A stretch of 64,000 bases of DNA, from assembly GCF_036067295.1 (NCBI RefSeq), contig NZ_CP107954.1:4216001-4280000 (forward strand), in the 5' to 3' direction. Below the pieces are notes generated by a model that saw nothing but the letters and a program-made list of their open reading frames with translations, made no database searches and was not told the DNA's origin. The stretch comes from Kribbella sp. NBC_00382. Its GTDB lineage: Bacteria; Actinomycetota; Actinomycetes; Propionibacteriales; Kribbellaceae. The translations under genes were made by a program, and so were the position numbers. Shown here piece by piece: positions 1 through 6,823 of this stretch. Within the stretch, counting starts at the first letter, position 1; each line of letters starts with the position of its first letter.

Positions 1-157
1 CGATCAGGACGGCTGAGCCGCAGGCGACGCAGATCCATTCGTCGGACAGGTCGTCGGCGGGGTGATCGCCGGGATTGACCCGTTCGAACGGGACCGTGTC
101 GTCGCAGAGTACGCAGTACCGGGTGTCGTCGATCGGGCTGCGGCGTCGGGTACGCAT
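1..157 (-). CDS. Small zinc-ribbon-like protein, 3' end outside window
   Basis: This reading frame starts at ATG 157 and runs off the left edge after 52 codons, so the C-terminus is not visible. It shows two Cys-x-x-Cys pairs, CVLC near residue 15 and CVAC near residue 43, separated by an acidic stretch. That is the pattern of a small treble-clef or zinc-ribbon protein, and a structural zinc site is inferred. The Shine-Dalgarno GGAGG lies about ten bases upstream, inside one arm of a strong hairpin (162-207). I do not recognise a specific family and propose no function. The coding call rests on the paired cysteines and the ribosome binding site. Confidence 0.6.
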   Translation of the reverse strand, partial: MRTRRRSPIDDTRYCVLCDDTVPFERVNPGDHPADDLSDEWICVACGSAVLI

Positions 158-161
158 CAGA

Positions 162-207
162 AACCCACCTCCGATAGTCCTTCTCAGGTTGCCATCGGAG
201 GTGGGTT
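162..207 (-). terminator. Strong hairpin, terminator or RBS-sequestering stem
   Basis: Perfect 14-bp inverted repeat, arms 162-175 and 194-207, with an 18-base loop. It lies downstream of the DUF2505 gene stop and immediately upstream of the zinc-ribbon gene start at 157. The arm nearest that start carries its GGAGG. It could end the DUF2505 transcript, hide the ribosome binding site of the next gene on read-through RNA, or both. Confidence 0.65.
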
Positions 208-239
208 CACCAGGTCAGCGACACGGTGTGCGCAGTAGG

Positions 240-737
240 TCAGTTGTCGCCGTTGTGCCAGTCGCGGCCGAGATCGTGCTCCTTCTGCAGGCCCTTGCGG
301 ATCGCGTCGACGACGAACGGCTCGATCTTCTTGCCGATCAGCGGCACCGAGACCTTCACGTCCAGGTCGATCGCCTGCACGGTCTCGCCGCCCGTCGACT
401 TGATGCTGGCCGTGCCCTTGAGCGTGACCGGGGTGTTGGCGATCTCGCCCTTCACATCGGCGTTGCGCGACCCGTCCGCGTTCGCCGGGTGCCAGGTCTC
501 GGTCTGTACGACGGTCAGCGTCCCACCGACGAACTTCCGGGCGATGTCCGGTACATCGTCCGACGGCATCTCCCGCTGCACCCGCACCACGGTGTCCCCA
601 CCGGACTGGCTGACCTTCACGTCGTACGACAACGCCTTGGTCTTCTCGCAGGCCTGCTCGCGAAAAGTAGCGTCGGTGACGATCGCGAAGACTTCCTCAG
701 GGGTGGCGTCATAAGACGCCGACATCTTCAGCTCCAT
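240..737 (-). CDS. DUF2505 family protein
   Basis: A 165-residue protein of the actinobacterial DUF2505 family, related to the SRPBCC/START-like fold. The diagnostic pattern is visible: an N-terminal ATPEEVFAIVTDATF segment, a central VPDIARKFVGGTLTVVQTE segment, and a C-terminal VPLIGKKIEPFVVDAI segment. Its biochemical role is unknown; ligand or lipid binding is only a guess from the fold class. I chose ATG 737 (MELKMSAS) because family members begin shortly before the DATPEEVF segment. In-frame ATG codons up to 14 residues upstream are possible. It appears monocistronic, with hairpins on both sides. Confidence 0.85.
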   Translation of the reverse strand: MELKMSASYDATPEEVFAIVTDATFREQACEKTKALSYDVKVSQSGGDTVVRVQREMPSDDVPDIARKFVGGTLTVVQTETWHPANADGSRNADVKGEIANTPVTLKGTASIKSTGGETVQAIDLDVKVSVPLIGKKIEPFVVDAIRKGLQKEHDLGRDWHNGDN

Positions 738-800
738 GCCGGACATCATGACACTGCCCAGTACTACGAAAGCGCCCACGCGCCCACCGCCGACTCACAC

Positions 801-823
801 ACCCGGACGCCCCTCGTCCGGGT
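801..823 (-). terminator. Hairpin between the NTase operon and DUF2505 gene
   Basis: Perfect 9-bp stem, arms ACCCGGACG (801-809) and CGTCCGGGT (815-823), with a 5-base loop and no T-run. It lies about 90 bases downstream of the 912-1583 gene and upstream of the DUF2505 start. It is probably a factor-independent hairpin terminator of the actinobacterial type. Confidence 0.5.
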
Positions 824-911
824 TGAGCACTGGGCTACCTACCGGAACCCTCGCGCTCGACTGTGAGTCAACGCTGCGCTGGACGCACACCGTCTGACGG
901 AACTGATGCCG

Positions 912-1583
912 TCATTCCGTCCTCCCGCGATCGCGGGAGGACGGGTGGCCCTGGCGACGTACGCCTGGCGTTCCAGTTCGATCGATCGGCATCCCCGGTG
1001 TCGATCGAGTCTGGGTGTTTGCCAGTAGCCGTTCGGCCCTGACTGCCAGGAGATGCGTCTCGCGACCGACGTCGTTGCCGTCGAGAATGAACTCGAGCGA
1101 ATCCTCATCGGTGTAGTAGCGGTAGATCAGCTGTTCGAGCTCGTCGGCCGACGCGTGCTCCAGGTGAAGACGCCTGGCGAGAGCAACGATGTCGGCAGCG
1201 TCCTTGCGACGCTGTGCGACCAACTTGGTTGCCAGGAGGAACTCGTCGCTCGCATAGGTGATGTGCAGACCGGGCGCATCGCCCCGTTGCAACACACCTT
1301 CTGGCAGTGGCGGCATCCACGCGCTGGCCCGGGTATTCAGCCAATCCTCGGGGAGCTTGCGCTGGCTCGCCATTGCGCGAGCCTCGTCGACCACGGCGTC
1401 ATCGCGTGTGATGGCGTCGATGTCCTCCGTCCGGCGGGGGTTGTCATCCGAGGTGACGGCGATCGCAGCGCCTCCGACGACGAAGACTGCCGCGGAGATG
1501 CCGCGCGTTTTCAGCCGCTTGTCGAGCTCCGAGAGGAGATCGACAATTTCGCTGGCGGTGAATTCGTTGCGCGGGTCGCTCAT
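912..1583 (-). CDS. DUF6036-like nucleotidyltransferase (putative toxin)
   Basis: A 223-residue protein with a minimal nucleotidyltransferase signature: VGGAA at residues 36-40, then TEDIDA with Asp54-x-Asp56 as likely metal ligands. This resembles DUF6036/AbiEii-type nucleotidyltransferases, many of which act as toxin partners. The start ATG (1583) overlaps the stop of the upstream XRE gene by four bases, so the two are translationally coupled. The last 17 or so residues are Arg/Gly-rich and are encoded across a perfect 28-bp palindrome (917-944). This suggests the native C-terminus ends earlier, or that the frame reads into the terminator after a 3' change. Toxin activity is inferred from context and motif. 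Confidence 0.7.
   Translation of the reverse strand: MSDPRNEFTASEIVDLLSELDKRLKTRGISAAVFVVGGAAIAVTSDDNPRRTEDIDAITRDDAVVDEARAMASQRKLPEDWLNTRASAWMPPLPEGVLQRGDAPGLHITYASDEFLLATKLVAQRRKDAADIVALARRLHLEHASADELEQLIYRYYTDEDSLEFILDGNDVGRETHLLAVRAERLLANTQTRSTPGMPIDRTGTPGVRRQGHPSSRDRGRTE
917..944. terminator. Perfect 28-bp palindrome at 3' end of NTase gene
   Basis: Arms 917-930 and 931-944 are perfect reverse complements with no spacer (CCGTCCTCCCGCGA and its complement). It lies inside the last codons of the nucleotidyltransferase gene, where a terminator would be expected just after a stop codon. Confidence 0.55.
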
Positions 1584-2161
1584 GCGGTTGCCAGGTCGCG
1601 AGCGGGGACGAAGATGTTGGCCTGCGCCAAGTAGTCCGGAGTTTGCTCGATGATCTCGTCACGCTCCAGGAACGGGTGCTCGGGAATCCATGGCTCGGAG
1701 AGGGCCTCGGCCCGGCTCCACTCGGGTGGATCTTCGCCTGCTGCCTCGAACTCGTGCGCGGTCAGAACGGCGAGCAGGGTGTCGAATCCCACCCGGCCAG
1801 TGGTGCTCGGCGCTGCCTCCCAAGCAGCTTCGGAGCCGTCGTGACGGCCTAGCAGTAGGCGCAGGTGGTCACGGCCTTGCAGCAGCATCCGCCAGGCCCA
1901 ATCCTCATCACTCGCCTCGCGAATAGCCGTCGCGGTAGCTGGGGCGGTCATGATCCGGTACTCACGTGCGGCCCGAAGGGCACGAGCAATCCGGCCGGCC
2001 CGAAGAAAGAACTGGGCTGTCGGCTTGGTCCGGCCAGAACGGTAGGTGGAGAAGCGGGATGCAGAGGTGCCGAGGGCAGTGGCGAATGCAGCCTGGGACA
2101 GCCCACTCTCGGTGAGGGCGCGATTGAGCAGTTCGCTGACCGCCCGACTGTCTTTGTCCAC
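1580..2161 (-). CDS. XRE-family HTH regulator (putative antitoxin)
   Basis: A 193-residue protein whose N-terminal 60 residues form an XRE/Cro-type helix-turn-helix (LSQAAFATALGTSASRFSTY, then RSGRTKPT). The C-terminal part is acidic, Trp-rich and of unrecognised fold. The GTG start at 2161 has GGGAG seven bases upstream. It overlaps the downstream nucleotidyltransferase by an ATGA junction, matching toxin-antitoxin modules where an HTH antitoxin is encoded first. An inverted repeat 20-35 bases upstream of the start (2181-2196) is a good candidate autoregulatory operator. Repression and toxin neutralisation are inferred from family and context. Confidence 0.75.
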   Translation of the reverse strand: MDKDSRAVSELLNRALTESGLSQAAFATALGTSASRFSTYRSGRTKPTAQFFLRAGRIARALRAAREYRIMTAPATATAIREASDEDWAWRMLLQGRDHLRLLLGRHDGSEAAWEAAPSTTGRVGFDTLLAVLTAHEFEAAGEDPPEWSRAEALSEPWIPEHPFLERDEIIEQTPDYLAQANIFVPARDLATA

Positions 2162-2475
2162 CTTGAGGCTCCCCGATTCCTTATCTAATCAGATAATAGT
2201 CGAGAGGCTGCAGTGAGCCAAGGTTCTTTGGAGATCTTCGGCTCCTGGCGCCGCAGCCGAGGGTCCAGTGAGTCGCCATTCCGGCACGCTACTGCTCAAC
2301 CCGGACGAGGCCCGCCCGAGTGCGAAGCCGATCGCCTGGTCGTCGACGGTCGAGGTGGCGCGTGGGGGATGCAGTGCCTGGGGGATTGCAGGAAGTTGCA
2401 AGGGGGGTGGGGTGGGTGGGGACCTTTGCGTCGGTAGGGTTTCAGGGCTCGGGGGTGGCTACGTGAGGAGATTTG
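2162..2475. other. Divergent intergenic region, about 314 bp
   Basis: Region between the divergent XRE gene and the DUF1906 gene. It holds the inverted repeat at 2181-2196 and, at its right end, the ribosome binding site GAGGAG (2465-2470). Frames of about 70 codons exist on both strands, but none has convincing composition or recognisable similarity. I see no gene here. Confidence 0.5.
2181..2196. promoter_or_regulatory. Candidate XRE operator
   Basis: Inverted repeat TTATCT (2181-2186), AATC, AGATAA (2191-2196). It is an AT-rich island in GC-rich DNA, placed 20-35 bases before the GTG start of the XRE gene, where it would overlap the -10 region. It fits autorepression by the XRE protein. 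Confidence 0.55.
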
Positions 2476-4521
2476 GTGAGGGTTTTCAGGGCTGCTGTGG
2501 TTTCTACCGTGGTTGCGTTGGTGGGTGGGCTGGTAGCGGGGGCTGGTGTTGCGGGGGCGGAGGATACGAAGACCGTCTCGTACCTTGGGTATGAGGTGAA
2601 GGTGCCTGCCAGTTGGCCTGTGGTGGATCTGGTGAAGGATCCGACGGCGTGCGTGCGGTTCGACCAGGCGGCGGTTTACCTGGGGCGGAGTACTGCGCAG
2701 GCTGATTGCCCGGCGCACCTGGTGGGGCGTAGTGAAGGGCTGGTACTTCAGCCGCTAACGGCACCGGCCAAGTCGACCGAAGGCGAGCTGCAGGTTGCCG
2801 TCGAGGGTGCTGGTGTATTGGCGACCGCGTACTACGTACCTGGTGCGGATCAGGTAGCGCGCAAGGTGCTCAGCACCGGGCGGGTGACCGCGAAGGCGCA
2901 GGCCAAGGCGGCGCCCAAGGCTCCGCGGAGTATCCAGGCGGCGCCGTCGATCATCGCGACCAAGAACATCAACCAGCCCGCGTTCGACACCTGCGCGGCA
3001 CCCAGCCAGGACACCATGACGGCATGGGGTGGGACGACCACGCCGTACCGCGCAGTCGGCATCTACATCAGTGGCGCGTCCCGCGCGTGCGCCCAGCCGA
3101 ACCTGACTCCGGAATGGGTCACCAAGCAGGACGCGAACGGCTGGCAGTTCCTCCTGATCGACGTCGGTCGGCAGGCGCCCTGCACCACCTACTCGAGCAA
3201 GATCTCCACGGTCCCCGCCACTGCAGTCGCGGAAGGCCGGACGGCAGCGGCCAGTGCAGTTGCTTCGGCGCAGGCGCTCGGGTTCGCTCCGCGGAGCGCG
3301 ATCTACAGCGACATCGAGCACTACACCTCGACGGCTGCCTGCAAGGCCTCGGTGGCCTCCTACATCAGCGGCTGGACGCAGGAGCTCAACGCGCGCGGCT
3401 ATGTCGGCGGCGCTTACGTCAGCGCGTCCTCCGGTGGTGCCGATCTGTCCAGCACTTACGCCAGTACGGCGTACACGCGGCCGGACAACTTGTGGTTCGC
3501 CCACTGGAAGAACACGCCCGTCCTTACGAGCAGGTTCATCCCCGCCGGCGACTGGGCGGTGCACCAGCGAGTGCACCAGACGGATGGCGACCTCAGTAAG
3601 AAGTACGGCGGTGTGACCCTCCAGGTCGACGAGAACATGCTCGACCTGTCGGTACCGCCGGCTGCCGTCACTGGCGTCACCGGTACGGGCCGCAATGGGT
3701 CTGCCGTGCTGCGCTGGACCGTACCGGCGTCTACAACTGCCATCCAGATCGTCGTACGCCGCAACGCGGGCAAGGTCGCACCGGCGCTCCCGACCTCCGG
3801 TACTGCGGTCTACGCGGGTCCGAGTGTTAGTGCTGTCAACGCGGGCGGCCTGGTGAGCGGTACCGGCTATACCTTCCGTACCTGGGTGAAGAACAACTAC
3901 GGCAAGTACAGCCCGGGCGCTGACATCTACCTCCCCGGTACTTCGAGCACGGCCGCCGCGAGCGCTGCGTCCATCATGTACACGGGGTCGGTCACGCTGA
4001 AGAGCCAGGTGAAGCGGCTGGACACCGGCGCGGCGCTGGCCGGCGTACCGGTGACTCTGTATGCGAAGGCGATCAACGCGTCCAAGTGGAGTGTCGTTGC
4101 GACGGTGACGTCGTCCGCCACTGGCGCGGTGGCCGCGGTACACAAGCCGACCGTCACCACGCGCTACATGTGGACCTACAACGGCACCACCAGCCTCCTG
4201 GGCTCGGGCAGCCCCACCATCACGGTCGGTGTCCACCCGGCACTGTCGAGCTACCTCACCCCGGCCGCGATCAAGCTCGGCGCGAGCGCTGTCTTCTATG
4301 GCTACCTCAACCCGGCCCATGCCGGCTCGACGGCGTACCTGCAGCGCAAGTCCGGTACCAAGTGGGTCGCGGTAACCACCGCCAAGCTGTCGTCGAACGG
4401 CAAGTACACCTTCGCCATCAAGCCGACTGCCCGAGGCACCTACACCTACCGCGTCGTCTGGCTAGCCGACGCCGACCACCAGGGCACCCAAACCGTCGCC
4501 AAGATCCTGACGGTCAAGTAA
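2476..4521 (+). CDS. Secreted DUF1906 (glycoside hydrolase-like) protein
   Basis: An exported protein of about 681 residues. It has a Sec signal peptide (about residues 1-28, ending AGVAGA), a variable region, then a DUF1906 domain at roughly 160-395. That domain is a TIM-barrel, GH25-like fold also found in Rv2525c. Segments such as FDTCAAPS, AVGIYISG, FLLIDVG, IYSDIEHY and WAVHQRVHQTDG mark its strands. A fibronectin-like domain (about 395-490) and two Ig-like modules follow. GTG 2476 is preferred over TTG 2473 because GAGGAG (2465-2470) then sits five bases upstream. A cell-wall or glycan role outside the cell is inferred. A strong hairpin follows the stop. Confidence 0.85.
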   Translation: MRVFRAAVVSTVVALVGGLVAGAGVAGAEDTKTVSYLGYEVKVPASWPVVDLVKDPTACVRFDQAAVYLGRSTAQADCPAHLVGRSEGLVLQPLTAPAKSTEGELQVAVEGAGVLATAYYVPGADQVARKVLSTGRVTAKAQAKAAPKAPRSIQAAPSIIATKNINQPAFDTCAAPSQDTMTAWGGTTTPYRAVGIYISGASRACAQPNLTPEWVTKQDANGWQFLLIDVGRQAPCTTYSSKISTVPATAVAEGRTAAASAVASAQALGFAPRSAIYSDIEHYTSTAACKASVASYISGWTQELNARGYVGGAYVSASSGGADLSSTYASTAYTRPDNLWFAHWKNTPVLTSRFIPAGDWAVHQRVHQTDGDLSKKYGGVTLQVDENMLDLSVPPAAVTGVTGTGRNGSAVLRWTVPASTTAIQIVVRRNAGKVAPALPTSGTAVYAGPSVSAVNAGGLVSGTGYTFRTWVKNNYGKYSPGADIYLPGTSSTAAASAASIMYTGSVTLKSQVKRLDTGAALAGVPVTLYAKAINASKWSVVATVTSSATGAVAAVHKPTVTTRYMWTYNGTTSLLGSGSPTITVGVHPALSSYLTPAAIKLGASAVFYGYLNPAHAGSTAYLQRKSGTKWVAVTTAKLSSNGKYTFAIKPTARGTYTYRVVWLADADHQGTQTVAKILTVK

Positions 4522-4527
4522 CAGCTG

Positions 4528-4557
4528 GGGGTGCTTGTACTGCGGTACAAGCACCCC
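4528..4557 (+). terminator. Terminator after DUF1906 gene
   Basis: Perfect 13-bp stem (arms 4528-4540 and 4545-4557, GGGGTGCTTGTAC and its complement) with the loop TGCG, starting 7 bases after the stop codon. No U-tract follows, as is common in actinobacteria. Confidence 0.85.
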
Positions 4558-4597
4558 ATACGCGTGGGAATGACGGACCTGCAGTATGTGCATTTGG

Positions 4598-4623
4598 TTG
4601 ATGTGTCATCATTGATACATCAA
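4598..4623. promoter_or_regulatory. Candidate MarR operator
   Basis: Imperfect palindrome TTGATGTGTCA (4598-4608), 4-base centre, TGATACATCAA (4613-4623), with ten of eleven positions paired. It lies 20-45 bases upstream of the MarR-family gene, the usual place for an autoregulatory MarR site controlling the three-gene operon. Confidence 0.65.
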
Positions 4624-4643
4624 TCAGATTTGAGGTGTGTGGG

Positions 4644-5114
4644 GTGGCCGAGCGGCGGTTGTCGGTGGGGGAGTTGGGTGTTTGGCGGGCGTTGGTGGAT
4701 ACGACCGACGAGTTGCGGCGGCGGTTGAGTGTGCAGTTGGCGGAGGAGTCGGGGTTGTCGCCGGCTGACTATCGGGTGTTGCTGGCGTTGAGTGAGGCTG
4801 ACGGGAAGCGGAGTCGGTCGTCGAGGTTGGCTGAGCAGATGGAGTGGGAGCGGAGTCGGCTTTCGCATCAGTTGGGGCGGATGGAGAAGCGGGGGCTGAT
4901 TCGGCGGGAGGACTGCGCGACCGACAACCGCGGGGCGGAAGTGGTGCTCAGCGCCGAAGGGGCGGATGCGTTCAGGAAGGCAACGGCGCCGCACGCCAGG
5001 GCGATCAAGAAGCATTTCGCCGATGCGCTGACGCCACAACAGTTCGATGCGCTCAAGGACATCCTGCAGTCGCTGGAAAAGCATCTCCAGCAAGAAAGGC
5101 ATCTGCAGCGATGA
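4644..5114 (+). CDS. MarR-family transcriptional regulator
   Basis: A winged-helix regulator of about 156 residues. The recognition region (SRSSRLAEQMEWERSRLSHQLGRMEKRGLIRRED) and the wing (DNRGAEVVLSAEG) are typical of MarR. GTG 4644 is chosen because GAGG lies eight bases upstream; an in-frame GTG at 4635 would leave no room for a ribosome binding site. It overlaps the next gene by ATGA and is first of a three-gene operon encoding redox enzymes. It probably represses the operon through the palindrome at 4598-4623 and responds to a small aromatic or oxidant ligand, which the sequence does not identify. Confidence 0.9.
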   Translation: MAERRLSVGELGVWRALVDTTDELRRRLSVQLAEESGLSPADYRVLLALSEADGKRSRSSRLAEQMEWERSRLSHQLGRMEKRGLIRREDCATDNRGAEVVLSAEGADAFRKATAPHARAIKKHFADALTPQQFDALKDILQSLEKHLQQERHLQR

Positions 5115-5737
5115 GGATCGCAGTGCTGGGTGCTGGGCATGTCGGGCCGGTGATCGCTCGGGTGGCGATCGAGGCCGGGTACGACGTATCGATCGCGGCG
5201 TCGGGGGATCCGGCGAAGATCGAGTTGATCACGCAGGTGATGGTGCCGGGAGCCAAGGCGCTCTGGGCAGCTGATGCCGCGGCGGATGCGGACCTCGTGG
5301 TGCTGGCGATCCCGCTCCACAAGTTCGCCACCTTCGACCCGCAGATCGTCAAAGGCAAGCTGGTCATCGACACGATGAACTACTGGCCGCCGGTCGACGG
5401 AGTCCAGGAGCTGTTCGAGGATCCGGTGCTGACCAGCAGCGAGATCGTCCAGCGACGACTCAAAGACTCAGAGGTCGTGAAGACCTTCAATCATCTCGGT
5501 TACCACGAGCTTGCCGATGACCGCAGGCCGCCGAACCATCCGGAGCGCCGTGCGATGGGCATTGCAGGCGACCAAGGGCCGGCGCAAATAGTTGCCGACG
5601 TCATCGATGCCATCGGCTACGACCCTGTCCTGCTGGACGGCCTCGACCAGGGCCGCCTGCTCGCGCCCGGTGGCCCAGCCTTCGGCGTACCCCTGAGCAA
5701 ACCAGAACTTCACAAGAAGAAAGAGATGCAGCAATGA
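5111..5737 (+). CDS. NADPH-dependent F420 reductase-like oxidoreductase
   Basis: A 208-residue Rossmann protein of the F420-dependent NADP oxidoreductase type. The N-terminus MRIAVLGAGHVG carries the GxGxxG dinucleotide motif. LVVLAIPLHKF, LVIDTMNYWPP and VVKTFNHLGYHEL match the family's conserved strands. Members pass hydride between NADP(H) and F420 or act as NAD(P)-dependent reductases. It overlaps the MarR gene (ATGA at 5111) and the next gene (ATGA at 5734), so all three are co-translated. It could supply reduced cofactor to the luciferase-like enzyme encoded next; that link is inferred from gene order. Confidence 0.85.
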   Translation: MRIAVLGAGHVGPVIARVAIEAGYDVSIAASGDPAKIELITQVMVPGAKALWAADAAADADLVVLAIPLHKFATFDPQIVKGKLVIDTMNYWPPVDGVQELFEDPVLTSSEIVQRRLKDSEVVKTFNHLGYHELADDRRPPNHPERRAMGIAGDQGPAQIVADVIDAIGYDPVLLDGLDQGRLLAPGGPAFGVPLSKPELHKKKEMQQ

Positions 5738-6768
5738 CAGACTTCCCGCTCGTGCTCGGGCTGGACACCTTCGGCGACGTCACCTCCGACGAGCAGGGGC
5801 GGCCGGTCTCCCACGCGCAGACGATCCGCGACCTGGTCGAGCAGGGCGTGAAAGCGGACGAGGTCGGCCTCGACTTCTTCGGGATCGGCGAACACCACAC
5901 CGACGACTTCCCGCTGTCGGCCGCCGACGTGGTGCTCAGCGCGATCGCCGCCCGGACCGAGAACATCCACCTGGGCTCGGCCGTCACCGTCCTCAGTTCG
6001 GACGACCCGATCAGGGTCTTCCAGCGCTACTCGACCCTCAACGCCGTATCGAACGGTCGCGCCGAGGTCATCCTCGGCCGCGGCTCGAGCATCGACTCGT
6101 TCCCGCTGTTCGGCTACGACCTCGCCGACTACGAGAACCTCTTCGAGGAGAAGACCAATCTCTTCGCCGAGATCCTCAAAGGCGGCCCAGTCACTTGGGA
6201 GGGCAAGACCCGAGCAGCCCTCCAGGACCAGGACGTCGTACCGCACCTGGATACCCCGTTGCCGACCTGGATCGGCGTCGGCGGCAGCCCGCAATCGGTG
6301 ATCCGGGCGGCGCACTACGGCTTCAACCTGATGCTCGCGATCATCGGCGGCAGCCCGTCACGGTTCGCACCGTTCTCCGACCTGTACCACCGTGCGCTCG
6401 AGCAGTACGGCCGCGACCAGCTCCCGATCGGCGTGCACTCGCCCGGCCATGTCGCCGCTACCGACGAGCTGGCCCGGGAGGAGTTCTGGCCGCGCTATCT
6501 CGAGGTGATCACCCAGATCAGCAAGACCCGTGGATTCGCGATCCCGACCAAGGCCCAGTACCTGGCCGAGGTCGGCCCGAAGGGCGCGCTGTTCGTCGGC
6601 TCACCCGAGACCGTCGCCCAGAAGATCACCGCGACCCTGAAGAACCTGAAGGCCACTCGCTTCGACCTCAAGTACGGCATGGGCGGCCTCACGCACGACT
6701 CCCTGATGACCAACATCGAACTCTTCGGCACCCAGGTCGCTCCCCGCGTCCGCGAGTTGATGGCCTAG
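5734..6768 (+). CDS. LLM-class (luciferase-like) oxidoreductase
   Basis: A 344-residue bacterial-luciferase-fold protein, with family landmarks FFGIGEHHTDDF, ENIHLGSAVTVLSSDDPIRVFQ, GRAEVILGRGSS and WIGVGGSPQSVIRAA. Such enzymes use FMN or F420 to oxidise or reduce small organic substrates. The C-terminal QLFGTQVAPRVRE-type ending is seen in the subgroup often annotated Atu2307/SP_0267. It is the last gene of the MarR operon and is followed by a strong bidirectional hairpin. The substrate is unknown, and the preference for F420 over FMN is only suggested by the neighbouring reductase. Confidence 0.88.
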   Translation: MTDFPLVLGLDTFGDVTSDEQGRPVSHAQTIRDLVEQGVKADEVGLDFFGIGEHHTDDFPLSAADVVLSAIAARTENIHLGSAVTVLSSDDPIRVFQRYSTLNAVSNGRAEVILGRGSSIDSFPLFGYDLADYENLFEEKTNLFAEILKGGPVTWEGKTRAALQDQDVVPHLDTPLPTWIGVGGSPQSVIRAAHYGFNLMLAIIGGSPSRFAPFSDLYHRALEQYGRDQLPIGVHSPGHVAATDELAREEFWPRYLEVITQISKTRGFAIPTKAQYLAEVGPKGALFVGSPETVAQKITATLKNLKATRFDLKYGMGGLTHDSLMTNIELFGTQVAPRVRELMA

Positions 6769-6770
6769 CT

Positions 6771-6807
6771 ACCGGCCGGCTCACCCTGCACGAGTGAGCC
6801 GGCCGGT
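6771..6807. terminator. Bidirectional terminator between convergent genes
   Basis: Perfect 14-bp stem, arms ACCGGCCGGCTCAC (6771-6784) and GTGAGCCGGCCGGT (6794-6807), with a 9-base loop. It sits between the luciferase-like gene (plus) and the protease gene (minus), whose stops face each other. Confidence 0.85.
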
Positions 6808-6823
6808 GCATGGGCAGCTGGTA

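Noticed and set aside
2189..2437. Open frames of about 70 codons on both strands between the XRE and DUF1906 genes
   Set aside because: No ribosome binding site of note, low-complexity composition and no recognisable motif; typical of chance frames in GC-rich DNA.
2755..4320. 521-codon minus-strand frame opposite the DUF1906 gene
   Set aside because: Arg/Gly-rich shadow of a gene with clear signal peptide and domain; no motif of its own.
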